From Niveibacterium sp. SC-1 (GTDB lineage: Bacteria; Pseudomonadota; Gammaproteobacteria; Burkholderiales; Rhodocyclaceae), in contig NZ_CP151275.1 in assembly GCF_038235435.1 (NCBI RefSeq), positions 1,302,001 to 1,366,000 on the forward strand: DNA of 64,000 nt, written 5' to 3'. The position numbers and the translations under genes are program-made. Positions 1 through 8,806 of this stretch are shown here, in pieces; positions within the stretch are counted from its first letter, which is position 1; each line of letters begins with the position of its first letter. The notes below the pieces were generated by a model. It was not told where the DNA came from, ran no database searches, and was given only the letters and a program-made list of their open reading frames with translations.

Positions 1-428
1 TTGATCTTCTTGTCGGGGCCGACGATGAAGACCGAGCGCACCGTCGCATTGGTGGCGGCAGTGCGACCGTCGGAGGTGCCGGGCTCTTCGGCCGGCAGCA
101 TGTTGTAGAGCTTGGCGACGGCGAGATCGACGTCGCCGATCATCGGGTACTTGACCGAGGCGCCCTGGGTTTCTTCGATGTCGGCGACCCACTTGCTGTG
201 GCTGTCGACCGGGTCGATTGAGAGGCCGATGATCTTGCAGTTGCGTTTGGCGAACTCGGGCTCGATCTTGGCCATGTAGCCCAGTTCGGTGGTGCACACC
301 GGAGTGAAGTCCTTCGGGTGCGAGAACAGCACGGCCCAGCCGTCGCCGATCCAGGTGTGGAAATCGATGACGCCCTGGGTGGTCAGCGCGGTGAAGTTCG
401 GCGCGGTGTCATTGATGCGAAGGGACAT
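1..428 (-). CDS. 1-Cys peroxiredoxin (Prx6 type), partial
   Basis: Thiol peroxidase that reduces hydrogen peroxide and alkyl hydroperoxides in the cytoplasm. The readable part starts MSLRINDTAPNF and has the peroxidatic motif HPKDFTPVCTTELG with Cys45, followed by GLSIDPVDSHSKW, which is typical of the Prx6/AhpC-TSA branch. The C-terminal third lies outside the window. The ATG at 428 has a GGAG-like site (gaggagcctgac) just upstream. It lies 107 bp downstream of a Crp/Fnr-type regulator on the same strand, and the gap holds two dyads that could be operators. The family call is firm; control by the neighbour is inference. Confidence 0.93.
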   Translation of the reverse strand, partial: MSLRINDTAPNFTALTTQGVIDFHTWIGDGWAVLFSHPKDFTPVCTTELGYMAKIEPEFAKRNCKIIGLSIDPVDSHSKWVADIEETQGASVKYPMIGDVDLAVAKLYNMLPAEEPGTSDGRTAATNATVRSVFIVGPDKKI

Positions 429-487
429 GTCAGGCTCCTCTGTTTGGGGGTGGAGCCCTCAGTGTCCGCAGGCCGCTGCAGCGGGTA

Positions 488-503
488 TGTGAGGAAGGTT
501 ACA
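488..503. promoter_or_regulatory. CRP-like dyad upstream of peroxiredoxin gene
   Basis: TGTGAGGAAGGTTACA reads TGTGA-N6-TTACA, one base away from the classical CRP form TGTGA-N6-TCACA. It lies 60-75 bp upstream of the peroxiredoxin start, where a Crp/Fnr-family protein could act. No binding evidence is available; this is motif similarity only. Confidence 0.4.
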
Positions 504-515
504 TAGCCGCCGGCG

Positions 516-529
516 CGTGAATATTCACG
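516..529. promoter_or_regulatory. Perfect palindrome CGTGAATATTCACG, possible Crp/Fnr-type operator
   Basis: A perfect 14-bp palindrome with half sites GTGA and TCAC separated by four bases, the spacing used by FNR/DNR-type proteins. It sits seven bases past the stop codon of the Crp/Fnr-type gene and about 90 bp upstream of the peroxiredoxin start. It could mediate regulation of the peroxiredoxin gene. Confidence 0.4.
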
Positions 530-535
530 TGCGGT

Positions 536-1201
536 TCAGGATGCGGAGAGCCGCCGCAGGGCCGCCGCGTCGCGGACTTCGATCTGTTCCCGACCCAGTT
601 CCACCCAGCCCTGGTTGGCGAAATTCTTGAGCACCCGGCTGACGATTTCTCGCAGGCTGCCCAGGTCGTCCGCGAGCGCTTGATGGGTGATGCGGATCGG
701 GCTGGGGTGTTGCACCAGCCAGGCCGCGAGGCGCTGGTCCAGCTTCTGGAAGGCGACGGCCGAGACCAGCTGCAGCAGGTCGGAGATCCGCTCCGAGTAG
801 CGGCTGAACACGTACTCGCGAAACGCGTCGCTGACCGAGAACAGCAGCTTGAAGGTCGCCGGCGGCAACACCACCAGCTCGGCCGGTTGCACGACCGTGC
901 AACGCGCCTGGTAGGTCGACTTGCCCAGCAGGCAGGCGCTGGTGAGGATGCAGGCCTCGCCGGGCACTACGTCGTAGAGATGCAGCTCGCGCCCGTTGGG
1001 CGCTGCCTTGACCACCCGCGCGCTGCCCGAGAGCAGGAGCGCGAAGCCCATGCAGGCCTGGTTCTCGTCGAACATCAGCGCGCCCGCGGGCACCCGCATG
1101 TGTGTGGCGCTGGCCATGAGCACGTCGAGCGCATCGTCGGGCGTTTCGCGCAGGACGGGGTATTGCTGCAGGACAATGGCCCGCGTTGTCGCATCGATCA
1201 T
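536..1201 (-). CDS. Crp/Fnr family transcriptional regulator
   Basis: DNA-binding regulator of 221 residues. Residues about 15-130 form the cyclic-nucleotide-binding-like beta roll (for example LLLSGSARVVKAAPNGRELHLYDVVPGEACILTSACL), and residues about 150-215 form the winged helix-turn-helix (ALADDLGSLREIVSRVLKNFANQGWVEL). There is no N-terminal cysteine cluster, so it is not an oxygen-sensing Fnr with an iron-sulfur cluster; the ligand is unknown. It precedes a peroxiredoxin gene on the same strand, suggesting a stress role. Family call firm, target inferred. Confidence 0.9.
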   Translation of the reverse strand: MIDATTRAIVLQQYPVLRETPDDALDVLMASATHMRVPAGALMFDENQACMGFALLLSGSARVVKAAPNGRELHLYDVVPGEACILTSACLLGKSTYQARCTVVQPAELVVLPPATFKLLFSVSDAFREYVFSRYSERISDLLQLVSAVAFQKLDQRLAAWLVQHPSPIRITHQALADDLGSLREIVSRVLKNFANQGWVELGREQIEVRDAAALRRLSAS

Positions 1202-1368
1202 CTGGCGTCCGTTCGTGCAAAGCGGTGCGGGGGCGATTCCGCGGATCGGCAGGGATCTTAGGGAGAGATCCGCAGCGGCGCGAGCGCCGGGAGGCCGAGC
1301 GTGCGCGGCAGGTCACGGCATCGGCCCGACAGGGAAGCGCCCGGCCCGAATAGCTCGCGGACCGCTCC

Positions 1369-2376
1369 TTACATCAGGCTCTCTACCTCATTCTGTTCTT
1401 CCAGCAGCGCGCGCAAGGTATTGAGCTTCGCGTTGCGGACCATGTGCGGGCAGATGGCGTCCGAGGGGATGCCGGTGAGGCGGGGGCAGCGGCTGAAGAG
1501 CTCGGTGACCCAGTCGACGAAGACGCGCACCTTGGGTGCCAGATGGCGGTTCTGCAGATAGATCGCCGAGATCGGCATCGGCGAGGGCGTGAGCTGGGGC
1601 AGGATTTCGATCAGCTCGCCGGACTCGAGATAGGGCTGCGCCATGAAGCGCGGCGGCTGGATCAGGCCGAAGCCCTTGAGGCCGCACGCGAGGTAGGCGT
1701 CTGCGTCGTTGACCGAGATGCAGCCGCGCATCTTCACGTCCACGCTTTCGCCATCGATGAGAAAGTCCCAGTCGATCACCTGGCCGGTGCGCGAGGAGAA
1801 GTAGTTCACCGCGAAGTGCTCGGCGAGGTCGTCGAGGCTGTGGGGCAGGCTGTGGCGCTCCAGGTAGCTGGGGGCGGCGCAGGTCACGGACTGGAAGGTG
1901 CCGATGCGCCGGGCGATCATGCTCGAATCCTGCAGGTGGCCGACGCGGATCGCGCAGTCGACGCCCTCGCGCGCCATGTCCACCGGGCGGTCGCCCATGC
2001 CGATCGCCAACTCCACATCCGGATAGCGGGAGTGGAACTCGCACAGGGCCGGGATCAGGATCAGCCGGCCGATCGAAGGCGGCACGTCGACGCGTAGTCG
2101 TCCCTTGGGGCCGCTGCTCGCGTCGCCAAAGAGGCTGTCGGCATCTTCGACGTCGGCGAGGATGCGCACGCAGCGCTCGTAGTAGGCGGCGCCGTCGGGC
2201 GTGACGCTGACGCGGCGCGTCGTGCGGTTGAGGAGCCGCGTGCCGAGGCCGCGCTCCAGCGACTGGATCGTCGTGGTGACGGTGGTCCGCGGCAGGTCCA
2301 GCAACTGGGCTGCCATGGTGAAGCTCTTGGTATCCACCACGCGGGTGAAGACCTGCATTGCCTGGAACCTGTCCAT
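1369..2376 (-). CDS. LysR family transcriptional regulator
   Basis: 335-residue LysR-type regulator. The N-terminal helix-turn-helix is MDRFQAMQVFTRVVDTKSFTMAAQLLDLPRTTVTTTIQSLE, followed by the effector-binding domain. The reading frame stays open 51 codons further upstream, but the ATG at 2376 has a good ribosome site (GAGGAGT) and matches the family start. It is divergent from an RND efflux operon that starts 224 bp away, an arrangement typical of a local regulator of the pump. The inducer cannot be told from sequence. Confidence 0.92.
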   Translation of the reverse strand: MDRFQAMQVFTRVVDTKSFTMAAQLLDLPRTTVTTTIQSLERGLGTRLLNRTTRRVSVTPDGAAYYERCVRILADVEDADSLFGDASSGPKGRLRVDVPPSIGRLILIPALCEFHSRYPDVELAIGMGDRPVDMAREGVDCAIRVGHLQDSSMIARRIGTFQSVTCAAPSYLERHSLPHSLDDLAEHFAVNYFSSRTGQVIDWDFLIDGESVDVKMRGCISVNDADAYLACGLKGFGLIQPPRFMAQPYLESGELIEILPQLTPSPMPISAIYLQNRHLAPKVRVFVDWVTELFSRCPRLTGIPSDAICPHMVRNAKLNTLRALLEEQNEVESLM

Positions 2377-2478
2377 AGGTACTCCTCGAGTCGGCACGTG
2401 GCCCGCGACAAGCGGGCGCGACGGTAAACGTGCGGCAAGCTCGCGGAGCAATTGTTCCGGATTGCCGACTAGTGTTGC

Positions 2479-2499
2479 CGAAATATAGACGTTTATTCG
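2479..2499. promoter_or_regulatory. Imperfect dyad in LysR/RND intergenic region
   Basis: CGAA-N13-TTCG in an AT-rich patch (aaatatagac gtttatt) inside the 224-bp gap between the divergent LysR gene and efflux operon. LysR proteins bind interrupted dyads of about this size (T-N11-A). It is the only obvious dyad in this gap, but the match is loose. Confidence 0.25.
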
Positions 2500-2600
2500 T
2501 GGCGAAGAAACACAGATCATGAGCTCCAAACCCGGGGCGTCCGATCGAGGCGGCCCGAATCCAAGAAGCGCGCCTCCCTCTATCCCCCGGAGAGAAACCC

Positions 2601-3827
2601 ATGAATCCCGTACGCAAGCGCGTCGCCCTGGTTGCGACGCTCACTGCCATTGTTGTTGCCAGTGGTGGCCTGGTGGCCCTGCGCGCCCACGCCGATCCGA
2701 AGCCCTCCATCGCCGCCGTTCCTCCCGCGGCGGCGGTGGATGTGGCCGAGGTCCGCGCTCGCGAAATCGTTGACTGGCAGGGCTTTTCCGGCCGACTCGA
2801 AGCCGTGGACCGGGTCGAGATTCGCCCGCTCGTGTCCGGCACCCTGACCGCGGTGCATTTCGAAGACGGCGCGCTGGTGAAGAAGGGGCAACTCCTCTTC
2901 AACATCGATCCGCGTCCCTACCAGGCAGAGCTCTCCCGCACCCAGGGCCAGCTCGCCGCGGCCGAGGCGCGCACGGCCTACACGGCCTCCGATCTAGCCC
3001 GTGGCGAACGTCTCGTGGTGGACAACGCCATCGCCAAGCGTGACCTCGACGAGAAGCGCAACGCTGCCCGCGAGGCCGCCGCCAACCTGCAGGCGGCGCA
3101 AGCCGCGGTCGAGGCCGCGCGACTGAACCTGGACTACACCCGCATCACGGCGCCGGTGTCCGGCCGCGTCTCGCGCGCCGAGGTGACCGTGGGCAACGTG
3201 GTGGCGGCCGGTGCCGCGGCGGCGCCGCTCACCACGCTGGTGTCCATCGACGAGGTCTATGCGTCCTTCGACGTGGACGAGCAGACCTTCCTCAAGTGGA
3301 TCAACCCCTCGCGTGCCTCGGGGCAGGGCAAGGTGCCGGTGTTCCTGGGTCTCGCCAACGAGGACGGCTTCCCGCGCGAAGGCAAGGTGAGCTCAGTGGA
3401 CAACCGCATCGATGTCTCCTCCGGAACGATCCGCGTGCGCGCGGTGTTCAAGAACCCGGACGGCTTGCTGCTGCCCGGGCTCTACGCCCGCGTGCGCCTG
3501 GGCAGCGGTGCACCGCGGGAGGCGCTGCTGATCGACGAGAAGGCGATCGGCACCGACCAGGACAAGCGCTTCGTGCTGGTGGTCGAGGCCAACAACCATG
3601 TGGCCTATCGCGCGATCCAGCTGGGTGCCATGCACGAAGGCCAGCGCATCGTGGACGCGGGTCTCAAGCCGGGTGAGCGCGTCGTGGTCAACGGTCTGCA
3701 GCGCGTGCGGCCGGGCGACGCGATCGCGCCGCAGCTGGTGCCAATGCAGGCCGAGGGCGATGCCGTGTCGGGTGCGCCCAAGGCCGCCGAAGCCCGCGCC
3801 GGCAAGCCCGCCAAGGCGACGATCTGA
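2601..3827 (+). CDS. RND efflux periplasmic adaptor (MexE/AcrA type)
   Basis: 408-residue membrane-fusion protein that links the inner-membrane pump to the outer-membrane channel. An N-terminal hydrophobic segment (residues 9-28) is followed by the lipoyl half-motifs (VSGTLTAVHFEDGALVKKGQLLFNIDPRPYQAEL and later RITAPVSGRVSRAEVTVGNVV) around an alpha-helical hairpin, then the beta-barrel. There is no lipobox cysteine. First gene of a three-gene operon, 17 bp ahead of the pump gene. The final residues are Ala/Lys-rich, as in MexE-like adaptors. Confidence 0.95.
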   Translation: MNPVRKRVALVATLTAIVVASGGLVALRAHADPKPSIAAVPPAAAVDVAEVRAREIVDWQGFSGRLEAVDRVEIRPLVSGTLTAVHFEDGALVKKGQLLFNIDPRPYQAELSRTQGQLAAAEARTAYTASDLARGERLVVDNAIAKRDLDEKRNAAREAAANLQAAQAAVEAARLNLDYTRITAPVSGRVSRAEVTVGNVVAAGAAAAPLTTLVSIDEVYASFDVDEQTFLKWINPSRASGQGKVPVFLGLANEDGFPREGKVSSVDNRIDVSSGTIRVRAVFKNPDGLLLPGLYARVRLGSGAPREALLIDEKAIGTDQDKRFVLVVEANNHVAYRAIQLGAMHEGQRIVDAGLKPGERVVVNGLQRVRPGDAIAPQLVPMQAEGDAVSGAPKAAEARAGKPAKATI

Positions 3828-3844
3828 ACGCGGAGCCATCCATC

Positions 3845-6800
3845 ATGAACATCTCGCGTTTCTTCATCGACCGCCCGATCTTCGCGGGCGTGTTGTCGAT
3901 ACTCATCCTGCTGGCGGGCGTGCTGGCCGTCTTCCAGCTGCCGATTTCCGAGTACCCGGAAGTGGTGCCGCCCTCGGTGGTGGTGCGCGCGCAGTATCCG
4001 GGCGCCAACCCCAAAGTCATCGCCGAAACCGTGGCCGCGCCGCTGGAGGAATCCATCAACGGCGTGGAGAACATGCTCTACATGCAGTCGCAGGCCAACA
4101 GCGACGGCAACCTCACGGTGACGGTGAACTTCGCGCTGGGCGTGGACCCCGACAAGGCCCAGCAACTGGTGCAGAACCGGGTCTCGCAGGCCCTGCCGCG
4201 CCTGCCCGAGGACGTGCAGCGCCTGGGCGTCACGACGATCAAGAGCTCGCCCACACTGACCATGGTGGTGCACCTGATCTCGCCGGATAACCGCTATGAC
4301 ATGACCTACTTGCGCAACTACGCGGTGCTCAACGTCAAGGACCGCTTGGCGCGCATCAAGGGCGTGGGTGAGGTGGGCCTGTTCGGCTCGGGAAACTACG
4401 CCATGCGCGTATGGCTGGATCCGGCGCGGGTCGCGCAGCGCGGCCTCACCGCGACCGACGTGGTGCATGCCATCCGCGAGCAGAACGTGCAGGTGGCGGC
4501 CGGCGTGATCGGCGCCTCGCCGTCCTCGCCCGGTACGCCCCTGCAGCTGTCGGTGAATGCCCAGGGACGCCTGAAGACGGAAGCCGAGTTCCAGGACATC
4601 GTGCTCAAGACCGCCGACGACGGCGCCGTCACCCGCCTGGGCGACGTGGCGCGCGTCGAACTGGCGGCGTCCGAGTACGGCCTGCGCTCGCTGCTGGATA
4701 ACAAGCCCGCGGTGGCGATCCCGATCTTCCAGGCACCCGGCGCCAACGCGCTGAACGTGTCCGACGAAGTGCGCCGCGCCATGAAGGAGCTGGCGGCGGA
4801 GTTTCCGTCCTCGATCGAGTACCGCATCGTCTACGACCCCACGCAGTTCGTCCGCGCCAGCATCACGGCCGTGGTGCACACCCTGCTCGAAGCCATCGCG
4901 CTGGTCGTGCTGGTGGTGATCGTGTTCCTGCAGACCTGGCGCGCCTCGATGATCCCGCTGCTGGCCGTGCCGGTGTCCATCATCGGCACCTTCTCGGTGA
5001 TGCTGGGCCTGGGCTATTCGATCAATGCGCTCTCGCTCTTCGGTCTGGTGCTGGCGATCGGCATCGTGGTCGATGACGCGATCGTGGTGGTGGAGAACGT
5101 CGAGCGCAACATCGCCGCCGGACTCTCGCCACGCGAGGCGACCTATCGCGCGATGCAGGAGGTGAGCGGGCCGATCATCGCGATCGCGCTGACGCTGGTG
5201 GCCGTGTTTGTGCCGCTGGCTTTCATGACCGGGTTGTCGGGCCAGTTCTACAAGCAGTTTGCGGTGACCATCGCGATCTCGACCGTGATCTCGGCGCTCA
5301 ACTCGCTGACCCTTTCGCCGGCGCTCTCCGCGTTGCTGCTCAAGAGCCATGACGCACCGCCGGACTGGCTCACGCGGCAGATGAACCGCACCTTCGGCGG
5401 TTTCTTCGCGGCCTTCAACCGTTTCTTCGGACGCTCCTCGGAGCGCTATGGCAAGGGCGTGCGCGGCGTGGTCGGCCGCAAGGCCGCGGCCCTGTCGGTC
5501 TACGCGGTGCTGCTGGCGCTGACCGCAGGCCTGTCGTGGATCGTGCCGGGTGGTTTCGTGCCGGCGCAGGACAAGCAGTACCTCATCGGCTTCACGCAGC
5601 TGCCCAGTGGCGCCTCGCTGGACCGCACCGAGGCGGTGATCCGTCGCATGGGTGACATCGCGCTGAAGCAGCCCGGTGTCGAAAGTGCGGTGGCCTTCCC
5701 CGGTCTCTCCATCAACGGCTTCACCAACAGCTCCAGCGCCGGCATCGTGTTCGTCACGCTCAAGCCTTTCGACGAGCGCCACGACAAGAGCCTTTCGGCC
5801 GGTGCCATCGCGGGCGCGCTGAACCAGCAGTTCGGCGCGATCCACGAGGCCTTCATCGCGGTCTTCCCCCCGCCACCGGTGATGGGGATCGGCACGGTGG
5901 GCGGCTTCAAGATGCAGCTGGAGGATCGTGGAGCGTTGGGATACGCGGAGCTCAACGCCGCGGCCAATGCCTTCATGACGGCGGCACGCTCGGCGCCGGA
6001 GTTGGGGCCGATGTTCTCCAGCTACCAGATCAACGTGCCGCAGCTCAACGTGGATCTGGACCGCGTGAAGGCCAAGCAGCAGGGCGTGAAGGTCACCGAC
6101 GTGTTCGACACCATGCAGATCTACCTGGGCTCGCTCTACGTCAATGACTTCAACCGCTTCGGTCGCGTCTACCAGGTACGGGCCCAGGCCGACGCACCTT
6201 ATCGCTCGCATGCGGAAGACATCCTGCAGCTCAAGACCCGCAACGCGCAGGGCGAGATGGTGCCGCTGTCCTCGTTGGTAAGGGTGAGCCAGAGCTACGG
6301 CCCGGAGATGGTGGTGCGCTACAACGGTTACACCGCGGCCGACATCAACGGCGGCCCGGCGCCCGGCTTCTCCTCGGCGCAAGCCGAGGCCGCGGCCGAG
6401 CGCATCGCGGCGCAGACCCTGCCGCGCGGCGTGCGCTTCGAATGGACGGACCTCACCTACCAGAAGATCCTCGCCGGCAACGCGGGTGTCTGGGTCTTCC
6501 CGATCAGCGTGTTGCTGGTGTTCCTGGTACTCGCGGCCTTGTTCGAAAGCCTGACCCTGCCGCTGGCCGTGATCCTGATCGTGCCGATGAGCATGCTGGC
6601 GGCGCTCGCGGGTGTCTGGCTGACCCGCGGCGACAACAACATCTTCACGCAGATCGGGCTGATGGTGCTGGTGGGGCTGGCGTGCAAGAACGCGATCCTG
6701 ATCGTGGAGTTCGCGCGCGAGCTGGAGCTGCAAGGCCTGGCACCGGTGCAGGCCGCGATCGAAGCGAGCCGTCTGCGCCTGCGCCCGATCCTGATGACAT

Positions 6801-7066
6801 CGATCGCTTTCATCATGGGCGTGGTGCCGCTGCTCACTTCCAGCGGCGCGGGCTCCGAGATGCGCGCGGCGATGGGTGTGGCGGTGTTCTTCGGCATGCT
6901 CGGCGTGACGCTCTTCGGCCTCTTCCTTACGCCGGTGTTCTACGTCGTACTGCGCACCCTGGCGGGCAAGAAGAAGCTCACCAGCGCTGCGGCACCACAT
7001 GCCGCGATCGCCACCCACGACGCCCCGCACGATGTCCACGCGGTGCCGCAAGGCACGCAGTCCTGA
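3845..7066 (+). CDS. RND multidrug efflux pump, inner-membrane permease (HAE1/MexF type)
   Basis: 1073-residue proton-driven pump of the AcrB/MexF family, the usual length. The start MNISRFFIDRPIFAGVLSILI and the segment FQLPISEYPEVVPPSVVVRAQYPGANP are hallmarks. The proton-relay aspartates are present at residues 410-411 (GIVVDDAIVVVENVERN), and the conserved lysine lies in GLACKNAILIVEFA at about residue 948. Two six-helix halves with large periplasmic loops are evident. Substrates are probably hydrophobic drugs or solvents but cannot be read from sequence. Confidence 0.97.
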   Translation: MNISRFFIDRPIFAGVLSILILLAGVLAVFQLPISEYPEVVPPSVVVRAQYPGANPKVIAETVAAPLEESINGVENMLYMQSQANSDGNLTVTVNFALGVDPDKAQQLVQNRVSQALPRLPEDVQRLGVTTIKSSPTLTMVVHLISPDNRYDMTYLRNYAVLNVKDRLARIKGVGEVGLFGSGNYAMRVWLDPARVAQRGLTATDVVHAIREQNVQVAAGVIGASPSSPGTPLQLSVNAQGRLKTEAEFQDIVLKTADDGAVTRLGDVARVELAASEYGLRSLLDNKPAVAIPIFQAPGANALNVSDEVRRAMKELAAEFPSSIEYRIVYDPTQFVRASITAVVHTLLEAIALVVLVVIVFLQTWRASMIPLLAVPVSIIGTFSVMLGLGYSINALSLFGLVLAIGIVVDDAIVVVENVERNIAAGLSPREATYRAMQEVSGPIIAIALTLVAVFVPLAFMTGLSGQFYKQFAVTIAISTVISALNSLTLSPALSALLLKSHDAPPDWLTRQMNRTFGGFFAAFNRFFGRSSERYGKGVRGVVGRKAAALSVYAVLLALTAGLSWIVPGGFVPAQDKQYLIGFTQLPSGASLDRTEAVIRRMGDIALKQPGVESAVAFPGLSINGFTNSSSAGIVFVTLKPFDERHDKSLSAGAIAGALNQQFGAIHEAFIAVFPPPPVMGIGTVGGFKMQLEDRGALGYAELNAAANAFMTAARSAPELGPMFSSYQINVPQLNVDLDRVKAKQQGVKVTDVFDTMQIYLGSLYVNDFNRFGRVYQVRAQADAPYRSHAEDILQLKTRNAQGEMVPLSSLVRVSQSYGPEMVVRYNGYTAADINGGPAPGFSSAQAEAAAERIAAQTLPRGVRFEWTDLTYQKILAGNAGVWVFPISVLLVFLVLAALFESLTLPLAVILIVPMSMLAALAGVWLTRGDNNIFTQIGLMVLVGLACKNAILIVEFARELELQGLAPVQAAIEASRLRLRPILMTSIAFIMGVVPLLTSSGAGSEMRAAMGVAVFFGMLGVTLFGLFLTPVFYVVLRTLAGKKKLTSAAAPHAAIATHDAPHDVHAVPQGTQS

Positions 7067-7082
7067 TCCGCGGAGAACCGAC

Positions 7083-8579
7083 ATGCAATCACTACGAATC
7101 CCGGCCTCTGCGCTCTTGCTTGCCTTGCTGACAGCCTGCTCGTTGGCGCCGACCTATGAGCCGCCGCAAGTTGCGGAACCCAAGGCCTTCAAGGAAGCGG
7201 CCGTGTCCAACGGCGAGGTGCTGCAGTGGCAGACTGCGCGACCCGCCGAGGCGGTGCCGCGCGGCGAATGGTGGAAGGCTTTCAAGGACCCGACGCTCGA
7301 CGCGTTCGAGCTCGAAGCCCTGAACGCCAACCAGGACCTGAAGGCCGCCTCGGCGCGGCTCGCACAGTCACGCACGCTGCTGCGCTCGGCCCAGGCGGCG
7401 CGCCTGCCCCAGGCGGACGCGGTCTTCGGCCCTTCGCGCGGGAAGCCGTCGCCCGCCTCGCTGGGCCTGCCCGCTGGCACCGACACGCCGATCTCGACGC
7501 TGTGGCGTGCGGAAGTGGGCGTGGCCTACGAGGTGGACCTCTTCGGCCGCGTCGCCTCCAGCGTGGATGCTGCGAGCGCCAGCGTGCAACAGAGCGAGGC
7601 GCTCTTCCACTCCTTCCTTCTTGCCCTGCAGGCGGACGTCGCCCACGCTTACTTCCTGCTGCGCGAGCTGGACGCAGAGACGGCCCTGTACGCGAGCACT
7701 GTCGAGTTGCGCGACCGCACGCTCAAGCTGGTGCAGCGCCGCTTCGACGAAGGCGAGATCAGCGAACTCGATCTGGCGCGTGCCCGCACCGAACTCGCCT
7801 CGGCGCAATCCGAGGCGCTGGCGATCAGCCGGCGGCGCGCGGCGGCTGAGCATGCGCTGGCCATCCTGCTCGGCAAGCCGCCAGCGGACTTTGCCTTCGC
7901 GCCTAGCCCGATCACGCGGGTCCAGCTCGCCGTACCGGGTGGCCTGCCATCCACCCTGCTGCAACGCCGCCCCGATATCGCGGCGGCCGAGCGCGCGCTG
8001 GCGGCCTCCAACGCGCGCATCGGCGAGGCGCGCGCGGCCTTCTTCCCGAGCTTCGTGCTGAGCGCTTCGGGCGGCTACGAGGCGGCCCAGCTCTCCGACC
8101 TGCTCGAGTGGTCCAGCCGCACCTTCCTCGTCGGGCCCGCGGTCGGCGCCATGCTGGCGCTGCCGCTCTTCGACGGCGGCCGCCGCCAGGCCAACCTGGA
8201 CCGCAGCAAGGCTGCCTACGAGGAAGACGTCGCCCGCTACCGGCAGACGGTGCTCTCGGCTTTCGGCGAGGTGGAGGACAACCTCTCCAACCTGCGCACG
8301 CTGGCCGAACAGAACCGGGTGCAGGACGAAGCCGTGGCCGCCGCGGCGCGTGCCGCGCAGCTCTCGCGCGCGCAGTATCGCGAAGGCGCGGTGAGCTACC
8401 TCGACGTCATGGACGCCGACCGCAGCGTGCTGATCCAGCAGCGCGTCGCGGTGCAACTCGACGGCGAACGCGCGCGCGCCACGGTGAACCTGATCCGCGC
8501 GATCGGGGGCGATTGGTCGCCGGCGGAGGCGCCGGTCGCGCAGGAGGCGCGCAACAAGACGCGCGTCGCGATGCCTTGA
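7083..8579 (+). CDS. RND efflux outer-membrane lipoprotein (NodT/OprN type)
   Basis: 498-residue TolC-like channel that completes the tripartite pump. It begins MQSLRIPASALLLALLTAC with a lipoprotein cleavage site at Cys19, then two repeats of the outer-membrane-efflux domain, including LPSTLLQRRPDIAAAERALAASNARIGEARAAFFP, which is diagnostic. The frame opens 28 codons earlier inside the pump gene, but the ATG at 7083 gives the signal peptide and follows a GGAGA ribosome site. Last gene of the operon; a strong hairpin follows. Confidence 0.95.
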   Translation: MQSLRIPASALLLALLTACSLAPTYEPPQVAEPKAFKEAAVSNGEVLQWQTARPAEAVPRGEWWKAFKDPTLDAFELEALNANQDLKAASARLAQSRTLLRSAQAARLPQADAVFGPSRGKPSPASLGLPAGTDTPISTLWRAEVGVAYEVDLFGRVASSVDAASASVQQSEALFHSFLLALQADVAHAYFLLRELDAETALYASTVELRDRTLKLVQRRFDEGEISELDLARARTELASAQSEALAISRRRAAAEHALAILLGKPPADFAFAPSPITRVQLAVPGGLPSTLLQRRPDIAAAERALAASNARIGEARAAFFPSFVLSASGGYEAAQLSDLLEWSSRTFLVGPAVGAMLALPLFDGGRRQANLDRSKAAYEEDVARYRQTVLSAFGEVEDNLSNLRTLAEQNRVQDEAVAAAARAAQLSRAQYREGAVSYLDVMDADRSVLIQQRVAVQLDGERARATVNLIRAIGGDWSPAEAPVAQEARNKTRVAMP

Positions 8580-8581
8580 GC

Positions 8582-8618
8582 CACCAGGCTCGATCCTGCT
8601 GGCGGATCGAGCCTGGTG
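8582..8618 (+). terminator. Stem-loop after the RND efflux operon
   Basis: A perfect 15-bp stem (caccaggctcgatcc paired with ggatcgagcctggtg) with a 7-base loop starts 3 bp after the stop codon. The T-tract is poor (cttccgc), so termination is likely but not classical. Confidence 0.7.
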
Positions 8619-8806
8619 CTTCCGCGTTCGGGAAAGAGGCGGACCGAGGTCCCGCGATATCGTGATCGCGTTTCGCAGAGGGGGCGGATCTCCTGACGCA
8701 GGCGCGCGATCCGGATCGTGCGTGGACGCCCGCTCCCGCACGCATCGTTTCCCGCGCCTTACCGAAGTGGCGCAGGAGGCGCGGCATCGCGCGTTCGCTG
8801 GCGAGC

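Noticed and set aside
1388..2905. 505-codon frame spanning the LysR gene and its upstream region
   Set aside because: Crosses the divergent promoter region and overlaps two real genes; composition is arginine/proline-rich.
3605..7084. 1159-codon open frame antisense to the RND pump
   Set aside because: It mirrors the pump and adaptor genes exactly; the translation is rich in Arg, His, Asp and Gln with no family resemblance, as expected from a high-GC antisense frame.
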